Positions 34,936 to 44,902 of a stretch of 64,000 nt of DNA are shown here, in pieces. Location: NCBI GenBank assembly GCA_025141015.1, contig CP081098.1:3478501-3542500 (forward strand), read 5' to 3'. The translations under genes were made by a program, and so were the position numbers. This DNA is from Rhodobacteraceae bacterium M382. GTDB taxonomy: Bacteria > Pseudomonadota > Alphaproteobacteria > Rhodobacterales > Rhodobacteraceae. The stretch's first letter is position 1. Each line of letters starts with the position of its first letter. The notes under the pieces are model-generated. The model had not been told where the DNA came from. It did no database searches and saw nothing but the letters and a program-made list of their open reading frames with translations.

Positions 34936-35833
34936 CCGGAATCGTAAACAGCGCCAACATGGTTTGCAGCGTCACGATCGCCGCCATCATGGGAGCATCC
35001 CCCCCCAATTGGCGGGCCAACGTATAAGATCCGACACCCGTTGGAACCACGGAGTAGATGATCGCGATCTGCAGGATCTGCTGAGGCAGCCCCACCATCA
35101 GCCCAATCAGAACCACTGCGATCGGGAAAACCAACATCTTGCCTGCAAAAGACACCAACAGCGGCAACGCCGCAGCCGTCATGGCGCGGATGCGCAGATT
35201 GGCCCCAACCGCCAAAAGCGTGACCGGCAGCGCCGCGGCCCCCAGTATTCCTGTCGCTTCATGCACAACAGGAAGTGGTGCCCCGTAGTGGAAATTGACC
35301 AGGATCGCCAGAATGATCGAGACGATATGCGGGTTGCGTGACAGGTCGCGCAGAATGGCCTTGGGCAGGCCGCTGCGTTTGCCGGGCTGCAACGCGATCA
35401 CCATCAGGATCACCACCACCACATTGGTGACAGGGACCAGAATGGCCGTAGCGATAATTGCAATTTCAAACCCGGCCGCGCCATACAGATTGGCCGCCAT
35501 CGCCAGGCCAATGAACGAATTGTGCCGGGAACACCCTTGCAGGATGGATGTGGCCTGAGCGGGCTTGTAGCCCAGCAATCTGGAAACCAGCAGCGCAAAA
35601 GCCAGCGCAGCAAAAAAACCACCCAGAATAGTTGCCGCATATGGTCCCAGCGGCGTGTCGCCCAGCGACGCCACCGAGATTTTGTTGAACATCAGACAGG
35701 GCATCAGAACCCAGTAGACCAGCTTGTCGTTCAGGTTCCAGAACTCGACACTGGGGATCCCACCTTTGCGCAACGCCAACCCCAGCGCAATGATGATAAA
35801 AATCGGTAGGATGGATGTCAGAGTGGCCAGCAT
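34904..35833 (-). CDS. AEC-family (auxin efflux carrier-like) transporter
   Basis: 309 residues with about ten helices. MLATLTSILPIFIIIALG at the start and HNSFIGLAMA in mid-protein are characteristic of the AEC/MdcF family, which includes malonate and other carboxylate carriers. The ATG at 35833 has GGAAG 7 bases upstream; the upstream in-frame extension to 35914 is polar and rich in arginine and I reject it. It converges with the MATE gene. No functional partner is obvious. Confidence 0.88.
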   Translation of the reverse strand: MLATLTSILPIFIIIALGLALRKGGIPSVEFWNLNDKLVYWVLMPCLMFNKISVASLGDTPLGPYAATILGGFFAALAFALLVSRLLGYKPAQATSILQGCSRHNSFIGLAMAANLYGAAGFEIAIIATAILVPVTNVVVVILMVIALQPGKRSGLPKAILRDLSRNPHIVSIILAILVNFHYGAPLPVVHEATGILGAAALPVTLLAVGANLRIRAMTAAALPLLVSFAGKMLVFPIAVVLIGLMVGLPQQILQIAIIYSVVPTGVGSYTLARQLGGDAPMMAAIVTLQTMLALFTIPVSLLILLPLV

Positions 35834-36020
35834 TTGACGTCTTCCAAAATGAGCGGCAGATGCTGCCTGTCTACGCCAATTTTCGGAGCCAGGCGAGAGA
35901 CAGGGCACCCGCACCGACCAGATATCTTTTGTTTTTCAGTTCATTTGCCCACTATTTCAACACCCAAAGCGTGGACAATATACACATTCCAAAAACATGT
36001 TCAGGCTCGCTGCTTAAACC

Positions 36021-36050
36021 AAAAAAGGCAGCCCGCATTTGGGGCTGCCT
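36021..36050 (-). terminator. Rho-independent terminator of the sox-ridA operon
   Basis: Arms GGCAGCCC and GGGCTGCC with a short loop; on the minus strand the stem is followed directly by TTTTTT. It lies 31 bases behind the ridA stop codon. Confidence 0.9.
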
Positions 36051-36080
36051 CAAGAACGAGTCGCACGGGGCGCTCGGCGC

Positions 36081-36491
36081 TCACCTACGGTCTTCGGTAT
36101 CGTCGATCACCGCCATCGCGTCGATCTCTACCAACAGCGACGGATCAGCCAGACCCTGGACCACCACGCCGGTTGAACAATGATGCACGCCCTCAAACCA
36201 TTCGTTGATCGCCGCATAGACCGCCGGGCGATAAGAAATGTCAGTGACATAAACGGTCAGCTTGCACACATCCTGCAATCTGCCCCCAGCCTCTTCCATC
36301 CAGCGTTTGATGTTCTTGCAGGCCTGATGCGCCTGGGCACCGGGGTCGCCTTCGCCAATCAGCGTGCCGTCCAGCAAAGTCCCCACTTGCCCCTGCATGA
36401 ACACAAAATCCCCCCGCGCCCGGATCGCCTTGGAGTATGTGGCCTGGGCGTGATATCGGGTTTGATAGGTGTGAATATGCGTGCGGCTCAT
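36081..36491 (-). CDS. RidA/YjgF-family protein
   Basis: A 136-residue RidA-like protein. Canonical members hydrolyse reactive enamines and imines to ketones and ammonia; others have diverged. It lies 16 bases behind the gamma subunit of sarcosine oxidase, and flavin amine oxidation yields imines, so imine clearance is a sensible role. The family's arginine near the C-terminus (usually in an IEIEAIA context) is not obvious: the matching segment reads SLLVEIDAMAVIDD with no arginine before E. It may therefore belong to a non-deaminase RidA subgroup. AAGGAA precedes the start. Confidence 0.88.
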   Translation of the reverse strand: MSRTHIHTYQTRYHAQATYSKAIRARGDFVFMQGQVGTLLDGTLIGEGDPGAQAHQACKNIKRWMEEAGGRLQDVCKLTVYVTDISYRPAVYAAINEWFEGVHHCSTGVVVQGLADPSLLVEIDAMAVIDDTEDRR

Positions 36492-36507
36492 GGGGAATTC
36501 CTTTTGG

Positions 36508-37005
36508 TTATGCCGTTGCCCGGCTCAGGTAATCTTCTACCAGATTGGCAAAACTCTGCTCGATTGCAAATTCAAACCCGTCCTCAATCCGTCGCACCAA
36601 AGCTTTTAGATGGAAAACTTCGGTAAAGGTGACGGCGTGATCCGAAAACACGGCAGGATGCAGGTCCAGCGGGCTGGCAATCGCCATGATCTGGGCCGCA
36701 TCAGGGCCTGTGACCTGGAAGAAGGTCATCGTGTCCGACACGCGCACAATGCTCAGATCAGGCGGGGCATCTTCGGGTTTCAGGGCCTCCAACAGGGCCT
36801 CTTCGCTGCCGATTTCGGCGCGCAGGATCCAATGGTCACGGCCAATATAACACAGGGCCATTCCGCCCTTGTCCGTGAACGTGTTTGGTTGCTCAGGGAA
36901 GGCGGGAAGATGGGCCCCGGCCCAATCTGCCACCCCCTCGGCTTTGCCTTTGAGATCAAACAATGCGCTGATCTTTTGGCGTTGGAATGTCACGTCATAG
37001 CCCAT
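36508..37005 (-). CDS. soxG: Sarcosine oxidase, gamma subunit
   Basis: A 165-residue protein matching the small gamma subunit of heterotetrameric sarcosine oxidase (contains LRAEIGSEEALLEAL and ALVRRIEDGFEFAIEQSFAN). It packs against the alpha subunit. Its start follows the alpha stop almost without gap and has GAGG 7 bases upstream. It is the fourth sox gene and precedes ridA. Confidence 0.88.
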   Translation of the reverse strand: MGYDVTFQRQKISALFDLKGKAEGVADWAGAHLPAFPEQPNTFTDKGGMALCYIGRDHWILRAEIGSEEALLEALKPEDAPPDLSIVRVSDTMTFFQVTGPDAAQIMAIASPLDLHPAVFSDHAVTFTEVFHLKALVRRIEDGFEFAIEQSFANLVEDYLSRATA

Positions 37006-37006
37006 A

Positions 37007-39946
37007 TCAAGACCTCAGTTTCTCGCCCGCCGGGTCATAGTGGACCGGAGCGGTGACTGTTGCGGGGATCACCCCATCTTTCAGGCGCACATGCACTGTT
37101 TCGCCGTGGCGGGCATGTCCGTTGTCCAGCAATGCCAGCCCAACCCATCGTTTATTGGCGACGCTCCAGACACAGGCGGTGGTCAGCCCTTCGGTGGCTT
37201 CCTTGCGCCCGCCCGGCGTCAAGGGTGCGCCTTCGGGAATGGCACGGTTGGGGTCGGTTGGAACCACCCCGACCAGTTCGCGCCGGGTGGCACCGGCCGA
37301 GCGGCGTAATTCGACCGCCCGCTTGCCCAGATAATCCGGCTTTTTCTTGGACATGACCCAACCCATTCCCAGATCATGGGCATCGACAGTTCCGTCCACT
37401 TCGTGCCCCAGGGACAGGAACCCCTTTTCCACGCGCAAAACATGGCTGGCCTCGGATCCAACCGGCTCAATGCCAAAGGGTTTTCCAACCTCCATGACCT
37501 TGTCCCACAATTCACGCATATGTCGGGTTGCGACATTGACCTCGAACGACAGCTCGCCGGTAAAGCTGACCCGCACAACGCGGGCCGGGATGCCCGCAAC
37601 GGTGCCGTCACGATAGGACATGAATTTGAAACTGTCAGGCGACAGATCAATGTCGGTCCCCAACGCCTGCAGAACATCCCGCGCTTTGGGACCACAGATT
37701 GTGGCATTGTTCCATTGGCTGGTAACAGTGGTGATTTTCACCTCCCACTCGGGAAACTCGGTTTGCAACAGCTTTTCCATATGCTGGTTCATGGCATCCG
37801 CGTGACCGGTCGATGTGGACAGGATCCAACGGTGTTCGCTCAGCCGGAAAGTCACCCCGTCATCCAGGATCAACCCATCATCCGACAACATCAGCCCATA
37901 ACGGCCGTTCCCCGGTTTCAGCGACGACATCACATTGGTGTAGAGGAAATCCAGGAACTTGCCGACATCACATCCTTTGAGCTCGAACGTCCCCAGGGGC
38001 GAGCCATCATAGACCCCGACCCCGTTGCGCACAGCTTCGCATTCGCGGTTCACTGTCTCCTGAAAGCTTTCGCCAGACCGCGGGAAATACCCCGGACGCC
38101 GCCAACGGGCACCGGCCTCGTACATGAATGCACCGTTGTCGTGGTTCCAACTGGTCACCGGTGTGTGACGGTACGGGAACAACACCGAGTCCTCGCGGAT
38201 ACCCGAAATCGCGCCAAAGGACACAGGCGTATAGGGAGACCGAAAGGTCGTTGTCCCAACATCCTGTAACGGAACGCCTTTTTGCAGGGCAACCGTGCCG
38301 ATGATATTGATATTCCCGGTTTTGCCCTGATCAATACCCATGCCACCCGTGGTATAGCGTTTGACATGTTCGACGTTGCTGTACCCTTCGCGCAACGCCA
38401 GATGCACATCATCCACCGAAACGTCATTCTGGATATCAAGAAACGCCTTACCCTTGCTCGTCCCACCTTCGACTCGCCACAGCGGGTCGATCGCATAGGC
38501 AATGTCGGTACTGGGTGGAACCTCGGGTGTCGTTGATGCAAATCCACAGGCTTGGGCTGCGCTGGCACCTGCTTCCGCTCCGGTCTGCAAGGCTTGTGGC
38601 AGGGTCATCTGACCGTCTGCTGATCCCGCGCTCAACGTCGCCTGTGCCCGCTGATCCGGCACAAAACTGGCCAGCGTCTCGTCATAGCGCAATGTGCCGC
38701 GCGACTGCGAAAACAGATGTACCGCCGGGTTCCAGCCACCAGACTGCCCCAACAGATCGCATTGGATCTGACGGGTCGCACCACCAGCACGCGGCATCAC
38801 GGTAACGGATCGCACCCGTTTGTGGCCTTTGACGTCGGCAACGACATACCCCTCCAGAACCTCAACCTCCCGCACCAGGGCAAGCGCCTCGGTCGGAACA
38901 GCCGTGCGGCTGTCCACGATGGCCGCAATGTCGATCCCTGCGGCCTTCATCGTGGCAGCTGCGGCATAGGTGCTGTTGTTGTTGGTAAAGAGAACTGCGC
39001 GTTTCCCAGGTCGGACAGCATAGCGATTGACATAGGCCTGGATGGCCGACGCCATCATCACGCCAGGACGGTCATTGTTTGCAAACACCATGGCCCGTTC
39101 AATGGCCCCGGTTGCGCAGATGACCTGACCGGCCCGCACACGCCAGCTGCGTTCGATCACGCTGGTATTTTCGGGTTGGCGTTCGTTGACAATCATCAGG
39201 TTGTGTTCGCGATAGGCCCAGACAGTCGCGTTTTGCAGATGAACCACGTTCTCCATCGCGGCAAGTTCGCCAACCGCTGCCTTGACCCAATCCATGCCCG
39301 GGTGCCCGTCAATCTCCAACGTTTGGTTCAACAGACTGCCACCGGCCTCGGTGCCCTCATCGGCCAGAAAAACCCGCGCACCGCTGCGACCGGCAACCAG
39401 CGCGGCCATCAACCCGGCCGGACCGGCTCCGGCAATCAGGACATCGGCATGGGCATTGCGGCTTTCGAAATGTCCGGTGGCTGGTGGGTCAGACGGTGCC
39501 CCGGCCAATCCAGCGGCCCGTCGGATCGACGGTTCAAACAGGTGCCAATTTGGCCATTTGAACGTCTTGTAATAGAAACCAGCCGGGATGAATTTGGTCA
39601 GCAGTTGGTTCACGCCCCCAACATCAAATTGGGCAGATGGCCAACAATTTACCGATTTTGCCCCGAGCCCCTCCGTCAGCTGAACGGTCGTGATCGGGCA
39701 GTTTGCCGATGCGTCCTTGCCCTCCAGTTCCACCAGAGATGCCGGTTCTTCAACGCCCAGCCCGACGATCCCGCGTGGGCGGTGGTATTTGAAACTGCGC
39801 GCCGTTACCGAAACCCCATTGGCAATCAATGCCGAAGCCAGCGTATCGCCTTGGACTCCGTGATAGGGTTTACCATTGAAGGTAAAGGGAATTTTTCGGT
39901 CGCGATTGATGCGGCCACCGGTCGGCAGGCGATTATTCTGAGCCAT
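37007..39946 (-). CDS. soxA: Sarcosine oxidase, alpha subunit
   Basis: 979 residues, as expected for the alpha subunit that binds NAD and, in its C-terminal aminomethyltransferase-like half, tetrahydrofolate. The order is an N-terminal 2Fe-2S-like fold (PFTFNGKPYHGVQGDTLASA), a Rossmann domain with GAGPAGLMAALVAG at about 180, and a GcvT-like part from about 580 (CDVGKFLDFLYTNVMSSLKPG). The holoenzyme demethylates sarcosine to glycine and passes the methyl to THF as methylene-THF. GGAGG six bases upstream selects the ATG at 39946, overlapping soxD by 14 bases. Confidence 0.95.
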   Translation of the reverse strand: MAQNNRLPTGGRINRDRKIPFTFNGKPYHGVQGDTLASALIANGVSVTARSFKYHRPRGIVGLGVEEPASLVELEGKDASANCPITTVQLTEGLGAKSVNCWPSAQFDVGGVNQLLTKFIPAGFYYKTFKWPNWHLFEPSIRRAAGLAGAPSDPPATGHFESRNAHADVLIAGAGPAGLMAALVAGRSGARVFLADEGTEAGGSLLNQTLEIDGHPGMDWVKAAVGELAAMENVVHLQNATVWAYREHNLMIVNERQPENTSVIERSWRVRAGQVICATGAIERAMVFANNDRPGVMMASAIQAYVNRYAVRPGKRAVLFTNNNSTYAAAATMKAAGIDIAAIVDSRTAVPTEALALVREVEVLEGYVVADVKGHKRVRSVTVMPRAGGATRQIQCDLLGQSGGWNPAVHLFSQSRGTLRYDETLASFVPDQRAQATLSAGSADGQMTLPQALQTGAEAGASAAQACGFASTTPEVPPSTDIAYAIDPLWRVEGGTSKGKAFLDIQNDVSVDDVHLALREGYSNVEHVKRYTTGGMGIDQGKTGNINIIGTVALQKGVPLQDVGTTTFRSPYTPVSFGAISGIREDSVLFPYRHTPVTSWNHDNGAFMYEAGARWRRPGYFPRSGESFQETVNRECEAVRNGVGVYDGSPLGTFELKGCDVGKFLDFLYTNVMSSLKPGNGRYGLMLSDDGLILDDGVTFRLSEHRWILSTSTGHADAMNQHMEKLLQTEFPEWEVKITTVTSQWNNATICGPKARDVLQALGTDIDLSPDSFKFMSYRDGTVAGIPARVVRVSFTGELSFEVNVATRHMRELWDKVMEVGKPFGIEPVGSEASHVLRVEKGFLSLGHEVDGTVDAHDLGMGWVMSKKKPDYLGKRAVELRRSAGATRRELVGVVPTDPNRAIPEGAPLTPGGRKEATEGLTTACVWSVANKRWVGLALLDNGHARHGETVHVRLKDGVIPATVTAPVHYDPAGEKLRS

Positions 39947-40190
39947 TGGGGGCCTCCACGATGTCATGTGTCCGGGTGTCGCGCCAGATGGTCAGCCATT
40001 CACCGCATCCTCGGGCGTGCCACCATCGTTCCTGAACCGGCCCCAATGGATTGGGGACAATGGTCAGATATTCAACCCACTGCGCATCCGATACGGCATT
40101 GGGATCGGGACGGTCGGCCCCGACCGGACCGCCAAAAATAAATTCACTTTCGGTGCGTGGCCCGCAGAACGGGCAGGTGATTTTCAACAT
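39933..40190 (-). CDS. soxD: Sarcosine oxidase, delta subunit
   Basis: 85 residues with the zinc-binding set C6-x2-C9, H58 and C62 known for the delta subunit. PFCGPRTESEFIFGG and the C-terminal W-rich stretch are family hallmarks. GAGGA precedes the start. It lies between soxB and soxA and overlaps soxA, the usual order soxBDAG. Confidence 0.95.
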   Translation of the reverse strand: MLKITCPFCGPRTESEFIFGGPVGADRPDPNAVSDAQWVEYLTIVPNPLGPVQERWWHARGCGEWLTIWRDTRTHDIVEAPNGSE

Positions 40191-40204
40191 GGTCCTGTCC
40201 TCTC

Positions 40205-41455
40205 CTATCGGGCCGTGGTGGTGCCGGATTCCATGACGAAATCCAGGTGTTTAAAACGATCCAGCGTAAAAGAAGACATCAACGGATGCGGATCCCCCCT
40301 GGCCACCAGATGGGCCAGTGTCAGACCGCCCGCGGGAATGGCCTTGTAGCCGCCCCACCAGCCTGCGGTGATGAACAGCCCATCGACATCGGTGCGCGAC
40401 ATGATCGGAGAAGCATCATGGGCAATGTCCAGGTGCCCGCCCCACTGACGCATCAGCTTTAGCTTTTTAAAGGCCGGGAACAGCGACAGCATGGCCGTGA
40501 CCGTGTCCTCAAAAACATGTTGTTTGATGTCACGGCGAAAACTCTGCCCCATGTCCGGTGCGCCGCCAATAACCATTTCACCCTTGTCCGACTGGCTGAA
40601 ATAGAAACCGCTATCCGGACAATTCACGATGACATCCACCAGTGGTTTCACCGGTTCGGATACAAAAGCTGTCAGGTTCATCGTCCTGAGCGGAAGTTTC
40701 AGCCCTGCCGTTTCGGTCAACGTCGTTGTATGCCCCGAAACCGCCACAACCACCTTTTTGGCCTTGACCGTCCCCCGGTTCGTTTCGACGCCACAGATCG
40801 CACCATCCGACCCACGGATCAACGAGGTCACAGGGGTCTGCTGATGGATCTCGACCCCCAGCGCATCCGCCCCACGGGCATAGCCCCAAGCCACCGCATC
40901 GTGTCGATTGACGCCCGCATCTGTATGCACCATGCCGCCAATCACGGGCAGACGCGCATCCGGCCCACCGCCTGTCAACGCTGGGATGCGGCGGCGCAAC
41001 TCCTGGGTGTCGATCTGTTCATAGGTTGATCCATAGATGTCCATGGTCAACTGACGCCGACGCAGTTCTCGCATTTTTGGATAGGTCTGAACCACATCGA
41101 CCATGGTGCGTTTGGAATGCATCATGTTGAAGTTCAGCTCTTTGGTCAGCCCCTCATACATGGCCACCGATTTGACGTAAAAGGGAATGGATTCATCGCG
41201 CATATAGTTCGACCGGATGGTGATTGTGTTGCGGGCGATGTTGCCCCCCCCCAACCATCCCCGGTCCAGAACAGCGACATCGGTGATGCCGAATTCTTTG
41301 GCCAGATAATAGGCAGTGGCCAACCCGTGGCCGCCCGCCCCGATCACAATGACTTCGTACTGGTCCTTCAGCGGCGGACTACGCCAGGCCTGCTGCCAGT
41401 TCTTGTGCCCGCTAAGTGCATTACGGGCCAGGGAGAAGAGTGAATAATTTTGCAT
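40205..41455 (-). CDS. soxB: Sarcosine oxidase, beta subunit
   Basis: 416 residues of the FAD/FMN-binding beta subunit where sarcosine is oxidised. The opening MQNYSLFSLARNALSGHKNW and the dinucleotide motif VIGAGGHGLATAYYLAKE are diagnostic. I chose the ATG at 41455 by this conserved opening; an in-frame TTG at 41476 is possible. No ribosome site precedes either, and the likely promoter is very close, so the message may have almost no leader. It is the first gene of soxBDAG-ridA. The product glycine and methylene-THF would be the end of the betaine route suggested elsewhere in the window. Confidence 0.95.
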   Translation of the reverse strand: MQNYSLFSLARNALSGHKNWQQAWRSPPLKDQYEVIVIGAGGHGLATAYYLAKEFGITDVAVLDRGWLGGGNIARNTITIRSNYMRDESIPFYVKSVAMYEGLTKELNFNMMHSKRTMVDVVQTYPKMRELRRRQLTMDIYGSTYEQIDTQELRRRIPALTGGGPDARLPVIGGMVHTDAGVNRHDAVAWGYARGADALGVEIHQQTPVTSLIRGSDGAICGVETNRGTVKAKKVVVAVSGHTTTLTETAGLKLPLRTMNLTAFVSEPVKPLVDVIVNCPDSGFYFSQSDKGEMVIGGAPDMGQSFRRDIKQHVFEDTVTAMLSLFPAFKKLKLMRQWGGHLDIAHDASPIMSRTDVDGLFITAGWWGGYKAIPAGGLTLAHLVARGDPHPLMSSFTLDRFKHLDFVMESGTTTAR

Positions 41456-41464
41456 GATGGTAAT

Positions 41465-41511
41465 AATATTTATCAAAGGTTATCGCCGGTCAAGTAAATT
41501 AGTTGCACAAC
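41465..41511 (-). promoter_or_regulatory. Candidate soxB promoter with small dyad
   Basis: On the minus strand TTGACC (41493-41488) is followed 17 bases later by AATATT (41470-41465), a weak -10. The predicted transcript would start within a few bases of the soxB ATG. GTTG-CA-CAAC at 41502-41511 lies just upstream and could be an operator for the divergent XRE-cupin regulator. Confidence 0.3.
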
Positions 41512-41591
41512 AGTAAAATTGGGTGTCATTCTGGATTTACCGATGCCATCTGGCGTGCCAATGACGCCCCCAAAGCCAAAAGGAGAGCAGA

Positions 41592-42170
41592 ATGGCAGGA
41601 GATTCGGAGATTGATGCGGCAGTGGGACGGGCTTTGCATCGCCTGCGCCAGGAACGCACGATGACCGTGACCGAGCTGGCGTCAAAGGCAAATGTGTCGA
41701 TGGCCATGATTTCCAGAATCGAAAATGGCCATGTTTCACCATCTCTGAACACGCTTCAGTCGCTGGCGGATGCTCTGTCGGTTTCCATCATGGCGCTGTT
41801 CTCGCACAGCGAGAACACGGCAGACGTCCATCACGTCAGGGCCGGAGATGGCCTGCCTTCGCGCAGAGTCACGCCGAATCACGCACATGACTATCTGTTG
41901 CTGGGCAAACACGCCGACCCGGGAGGCAGTTTTCAATCCGCGCGCATCCGTATCCAACAAAAGGATTCAGGAACGCTGCCTTCGTATCAACACGAAGGGC
42001 ATGTGTTCATTTACATGATCGAAGGTCAGGCAACCTACAGATGTGGGACCCAGATGTTTGTAATGGCCACCGGCGACACGCTGAGCTTTGACGCCAAGCT
42101 GCCGCATGGATTTGCCGAGGTCCGGAGCCCAGCCATCGAGTTCATCACAGTGTCATCACGCCCCGCCTGA
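41592..42170 (+). CDS. XRE-family regulator with C-terminal cupin
   Basis: 192 residues: an N-terminal XRE helix-turn-helix (LRQERTMTVTELASKANVSM, then ISRIENGHVSPSLNTL) and a C-terminal cupin sensor (about 110-190, YQHEGHVFIYMIEGQATYRCG). Such regulators often control amino acid or amine catabolism. AAAGGAGAGC precedes the start. It is divergent from soxB across 136 bases, so control of sarcosine oxidase is the simplest inference. Confidence 0.92.
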   Translation: MAGDSEIDAAVGRALHRLRQERTMTVTELASKANVSMAMISRIENGHVSPSLNTLQSLADALSVSIMALFSHSENTADVHHVRAGDGLPSRRVTPNHAHDYLLLGKHADPGGSFQSARIRIQQKDSGTLPSYQHEGHVFIYMIEGQATYRCGTQMFVMATGDTLSFDAKLPHGFAEVRSPAIEFITVSSRPA

Positions 42171-42187
42171 TCGGGTGGGTCAAACAA

Positions 42188-42223
42188 AAACCCCCGGCCC
42201 TCTCGTCAGAGCACCGGGGGTTT
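42188..42223. terminator. Bidirectional terminator
   Basis: Ten-bp arms AAACCCCCGG and CCGGGGGTTT around a 16-base loop lie between the XRE-cupin gene and the converging ABC operon. A runs and T runs flank both sides, so it can work in both directions. Confidence 0.85.
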
Positions 42224-42253
42224 CCTGGCTTTCACAGGATCTTCGAAAGCCGG

Positions 42254-43006
42254 TTAGTGGCCCAAAAGCTGGCTCAGGAACAGCTGGGCCCGATCGCTTT
42301 GCGGATCGCCAAAGAAGGCCTCGGGGTGTGCCACCTCGATGATTTCACCCTCGTCCATGAACACAACCCGGTCCGCCACCTTGCGGGCAAACCCCATTTC
42401 ATGGGTCACACAGATCATGGTCATGCCCTCTTCGGCCAATTCGATCATGACATCCAGAACACCGGCAATCATTTCCGGATCCAGCGCCGATGTCGGTTCG
42501 TCAAACAACATGATCTTGGGCTTCATGCATAGCGACCGTGCAATGGCCACGCGCTGTTGCTGCCCCCCCGACAATTGGGGGGGATATTTGTCAGCCTGTT
42601 CGGCGATGTGGACCCGCTCCAGATAGTGCATTGCCAGATCTTTGGCTTCGGCCTTGGTCGCACCCCGATTGCGGATCGGCCCCAGGGTCAGATTGTCCAG
42701 GATCGACATATGCGGGAACAGGTTGAACCCCTGGAACACCATGCCGACTTCGCGCCGGATCTGTTCGATGTTCTTCATGTCCGGCGTCACCTCGACACCG
42801 TCCACATGGATTGTTCCCTTTTGATGCGCCTCCAGCTGATTGATGCAGCGGATCATCGTGGATTTTCCTGACCCTGACGGGCCACAGACAACCACCTTCT
42901 CGCCTTCGGCCACCGTCAGGTTGATGTCGAACAGCGCGCTGAAATCGCCATACCATTTGCACATGCCGCGTATTTCTACGAGCGGGTTTGCTGTTGCGTC
43001 TAGCAT
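42254..43006 (-). CDS. Polar amino acid ABC transporter, ATP-binding protein
   Basis: 250 residues of the GlnQ/HisP class: Walker [11 protein letters not shown]-loop [12 protein letters not shown], signature LSGGQQQR, Walker [21 protein letters not shown] 7 bases upstream selects the ATG at 43006. It is the last gene of a four-gene importer of the polar amino acid family. The ligand cannot be read from the ATPase. Confidence 0.95.
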   Translation of the reverse strand: MLDATANPLVEIRGMCKWYGDFSALFDINLTVAEGEKVVVCGPSGSGKSTMIRCINQLEAHQKGTIHVDGVEVTPDMKNIEQIRREVGMVFQGFNLFPHMSILDNLTLGPIRNRGATKAEAKDLAMHYLERVHIAEQADKYPPQLSGGQQQRVAIARSLCMKPKIMLFDEPTSALDPEMIAGVLDVMIELAEEGMTMICVTHEMGFARKVADRVVFMDEGEIIEVAHPEAFFGDPQSDRAQLFLSQLLGH

Positions 43007-43016
43007 ACAGTCTCTC

Positions 43017-43922
43017 CTAACGATGGGATTTGGCCGCGCGACGTTCGAGCCAGCCGAACAACACCGCAAAGCTGTAACACAGGACGAAATACATCGCGCC
43101 CACAAGAATCCAGGTCTCGAAAACCTTGGTTGTTGTCGCGGCGACTTCGGTGGCCAGGAAGGTCAGTTCCTGGATCGAAATCAGCGACACAATCGCCGAG
43201 TCCTTGATCAGGGTGATGAACTGACCGGCCAGCGGCGGCAGGATTTTGCGGATCGCCTGGGGCAGGATGACATCGCGCAGGACATTAAAGGGCGACAGCC
43301 CGATGGCGCGGGACGCCTCCCATTGGCCCTTGCCGACAGATTGAATGCCTGCCCGTACGATTTCGGTGATATAGGCACCTTCGAACATGGCCAGACACAG
43401 CATCCCGGCCAGAAAGTTCGACAACAGCTTTGGGTCACCAAACATGAAATGGAACACGGCATTGTCGACCAATGCGTTGTCCGGGTTGATGCTGTCCACC
43501 CCAAGCGCCGGGAACAGCTGGCTTGAGATGAAGAAAAAGAAAATGAAGATGAAAACCAGCGGCGGCAGGTTGCGGATCAGCTCGACATAGCTGCGGCTGA
43601 TGATGCGCAGCGTCAGGTTCTCGCAGGTGCGCCAATAGCCCATGACGACGCCAATGATCGTGGCAAGTATCGTGGCCCAGACCGCCAGCCGCAACGTAGT
43701 GGCCAGCCCATAGAGCAGCAGGTTGGCGACATAGCTGTCGGATTCAGCGTCATATCGGATGAGAAAATTGAAAACCCGAGACCAGTCCCAATCATACACC
43801 AGAACGTCGCTCACGCGGTATCCGGAATAGAAAACAAACCCGATGACAACGGCAAAGAGCCCGAAATCAACAGCAGTCAGTCGCTTTTTGGGCGGTGCCG
43901 GAGGGGGGGAATTTCGATCCAT
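43017..43922 (-). CDS. Polar amino acid ABC transporter permease 2
   Basis: 301 residues of the HisM/GlnP type with a long N-terminal cytoplasmic stretch and about five helices. The EAA loop reads [25 protein letters not shown] 4 bases upstream supports the ATG at 43922. It pairs with the permease encoded two genes upstream to form the heterodimeric channel. Confidence 0.93.
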   Translation of the reverse strand: MDRNSPPPAPPKKRLTAVDFGLFAVVIGFVFYSGYRVSDVLVYDWDWSRVFNFLIRYDAESDSYVANLLLYGLATTLRLAVWATILATIIGVVMGYWRTCENLTLRIISRSYVELIRNLPPLVFIFIFFFFISSQLFPALGVDSINPDNALVDNAVFHFMFGDPKLLSNFLAGMLCLAMFEGAYITEIVRAGIQSVGKGQWEASRAIGLSPFNVLRDVILPQAIRKILPPLAGQFITLIKDSAIVSLISIQELTFLATEVAATTTKVFETWILVGAMYFVLCYSFAVLFGWLERRAAKSHR

Positions 43923-44000
43923 TGGATCCTCGTGCAGAACTTGTTGGAAGAGGCACAAAACTGTTGCGCCTCTTCTGTTGGCAGGTGATTGCTCAGGTGC

Positions 44001-44828
44001 TTATTTGGCAACCATGTCCTTCCAGGCGGACTGATCTTCGAACCAATAGGCGTGGGTTTCCTCGAGCCACCCGTTTGAGGTGTTCACCAGGATCCAGTTC
44101 GAGAAGAAGTTCACCGCATCCGCGTCGCCCTTGCGCAAGGCAAAAGCTTCGTCACCGCGCGACAGGTTTTTGCCGTCGTTGGCCACAAAGACCTTGTCAG
44201 GATAACCATCGGCCCAAAAGCGCGGCTTGGGTGCCGACGAAATCGTCGCATGGGCGTTGCCGTTCACAACCTCCTGAAAGGCCTGCGCGTCGTCATCAAA
44301 CCGACGCAATGTCGCCTTGGGGAACCGCTTTTGCGCAAAATTACAGGGTGTTGCACCACGGCGGCACGAGATGGTCACGCTGGAGTCGTTATAGTCATCC
44401 ATCGAGGTGAAATCGCCGGCCAGTTCGATATTTGACGCCATCTGCTGCCCCGAGTGGGCATAGGGTTGGGTAAAGTTGACGGTCAGGTTCCGCTGGGGTG
44501 TGATCGACATACCACCAATGATAACGTCGAATTTCTTGGCGATCAGAGCGGGAATGATACCACTCCACGCGGTTGGGACAAATTCGACTTCGACCCCCAT
44601 ATCGGCGGCAACCTTTTTGGCAACATCGATTTCAAAACCGATCAGATTGCCTTCCTTGTCCCGCATGGCCCATGGAACAAAGGTTGCCATGCCAACCCGC
44701 AGAGTGCCGCGTTTCTGAATATCGGTCAGCACACCTTCGGCGGCGACCGGTGCTGAAGAGGCGGCAAAACTAGTTACGGCCAATGCGGCGGCAGCCATCA
44801 AGCCTTTGATGGGTTTCATAAATTTCAT
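44001..44828 (-). CDS. Polar amino acid ABC transporter, substrate-binding protein
   Basis: 275 residues, family 3 (ArtJ/HisJ-like) periplasmic receptor. Residues 1-30 are a signal peptide ending VAAEG. The mature part starts LTDIQKRGTLRVGMATFVPW and contains GFEIDVAKKVAADMG, both typical. GGAGG lies 5 bases before the ATG. It lies between the two permease genes. It probably binds the amino acid that the nearby aminotransferase/decarboxylase genes process. Confidence 0.93.
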   Translation of the reverse strand: MKFMKPIKGLMAAAALAVTSFAASSAPVAAEGVLTDIQKRGTLRVGMATFVPWAMRDKEGNLIGFEIDVAKKVAADMGVEVEFVPTAWSGIIPALIAKKFDVIIGGMSITPQRNLTVNFTQPYAHSGQQMASNIELAGDFTSMDDYNDSSVTISCRRGATPCNFAQKRFPKATLRRFDDDAQAFQEVVNGNAHATISSAPKPRFWADGYPDKVFVANDGKNLSRGDEAFALRKGDADAVNFFSNWILVNTSNGWLEETHAYWFEDQSAWKDMVAK

Positions 44829-44902
44829 TATTTCCTCCAGTGTTGAATGTACCGGTTATCCCGGCTTTTTCTTGGGTTCGCGTGTTATGGTTTGGCTACG
44901 CT

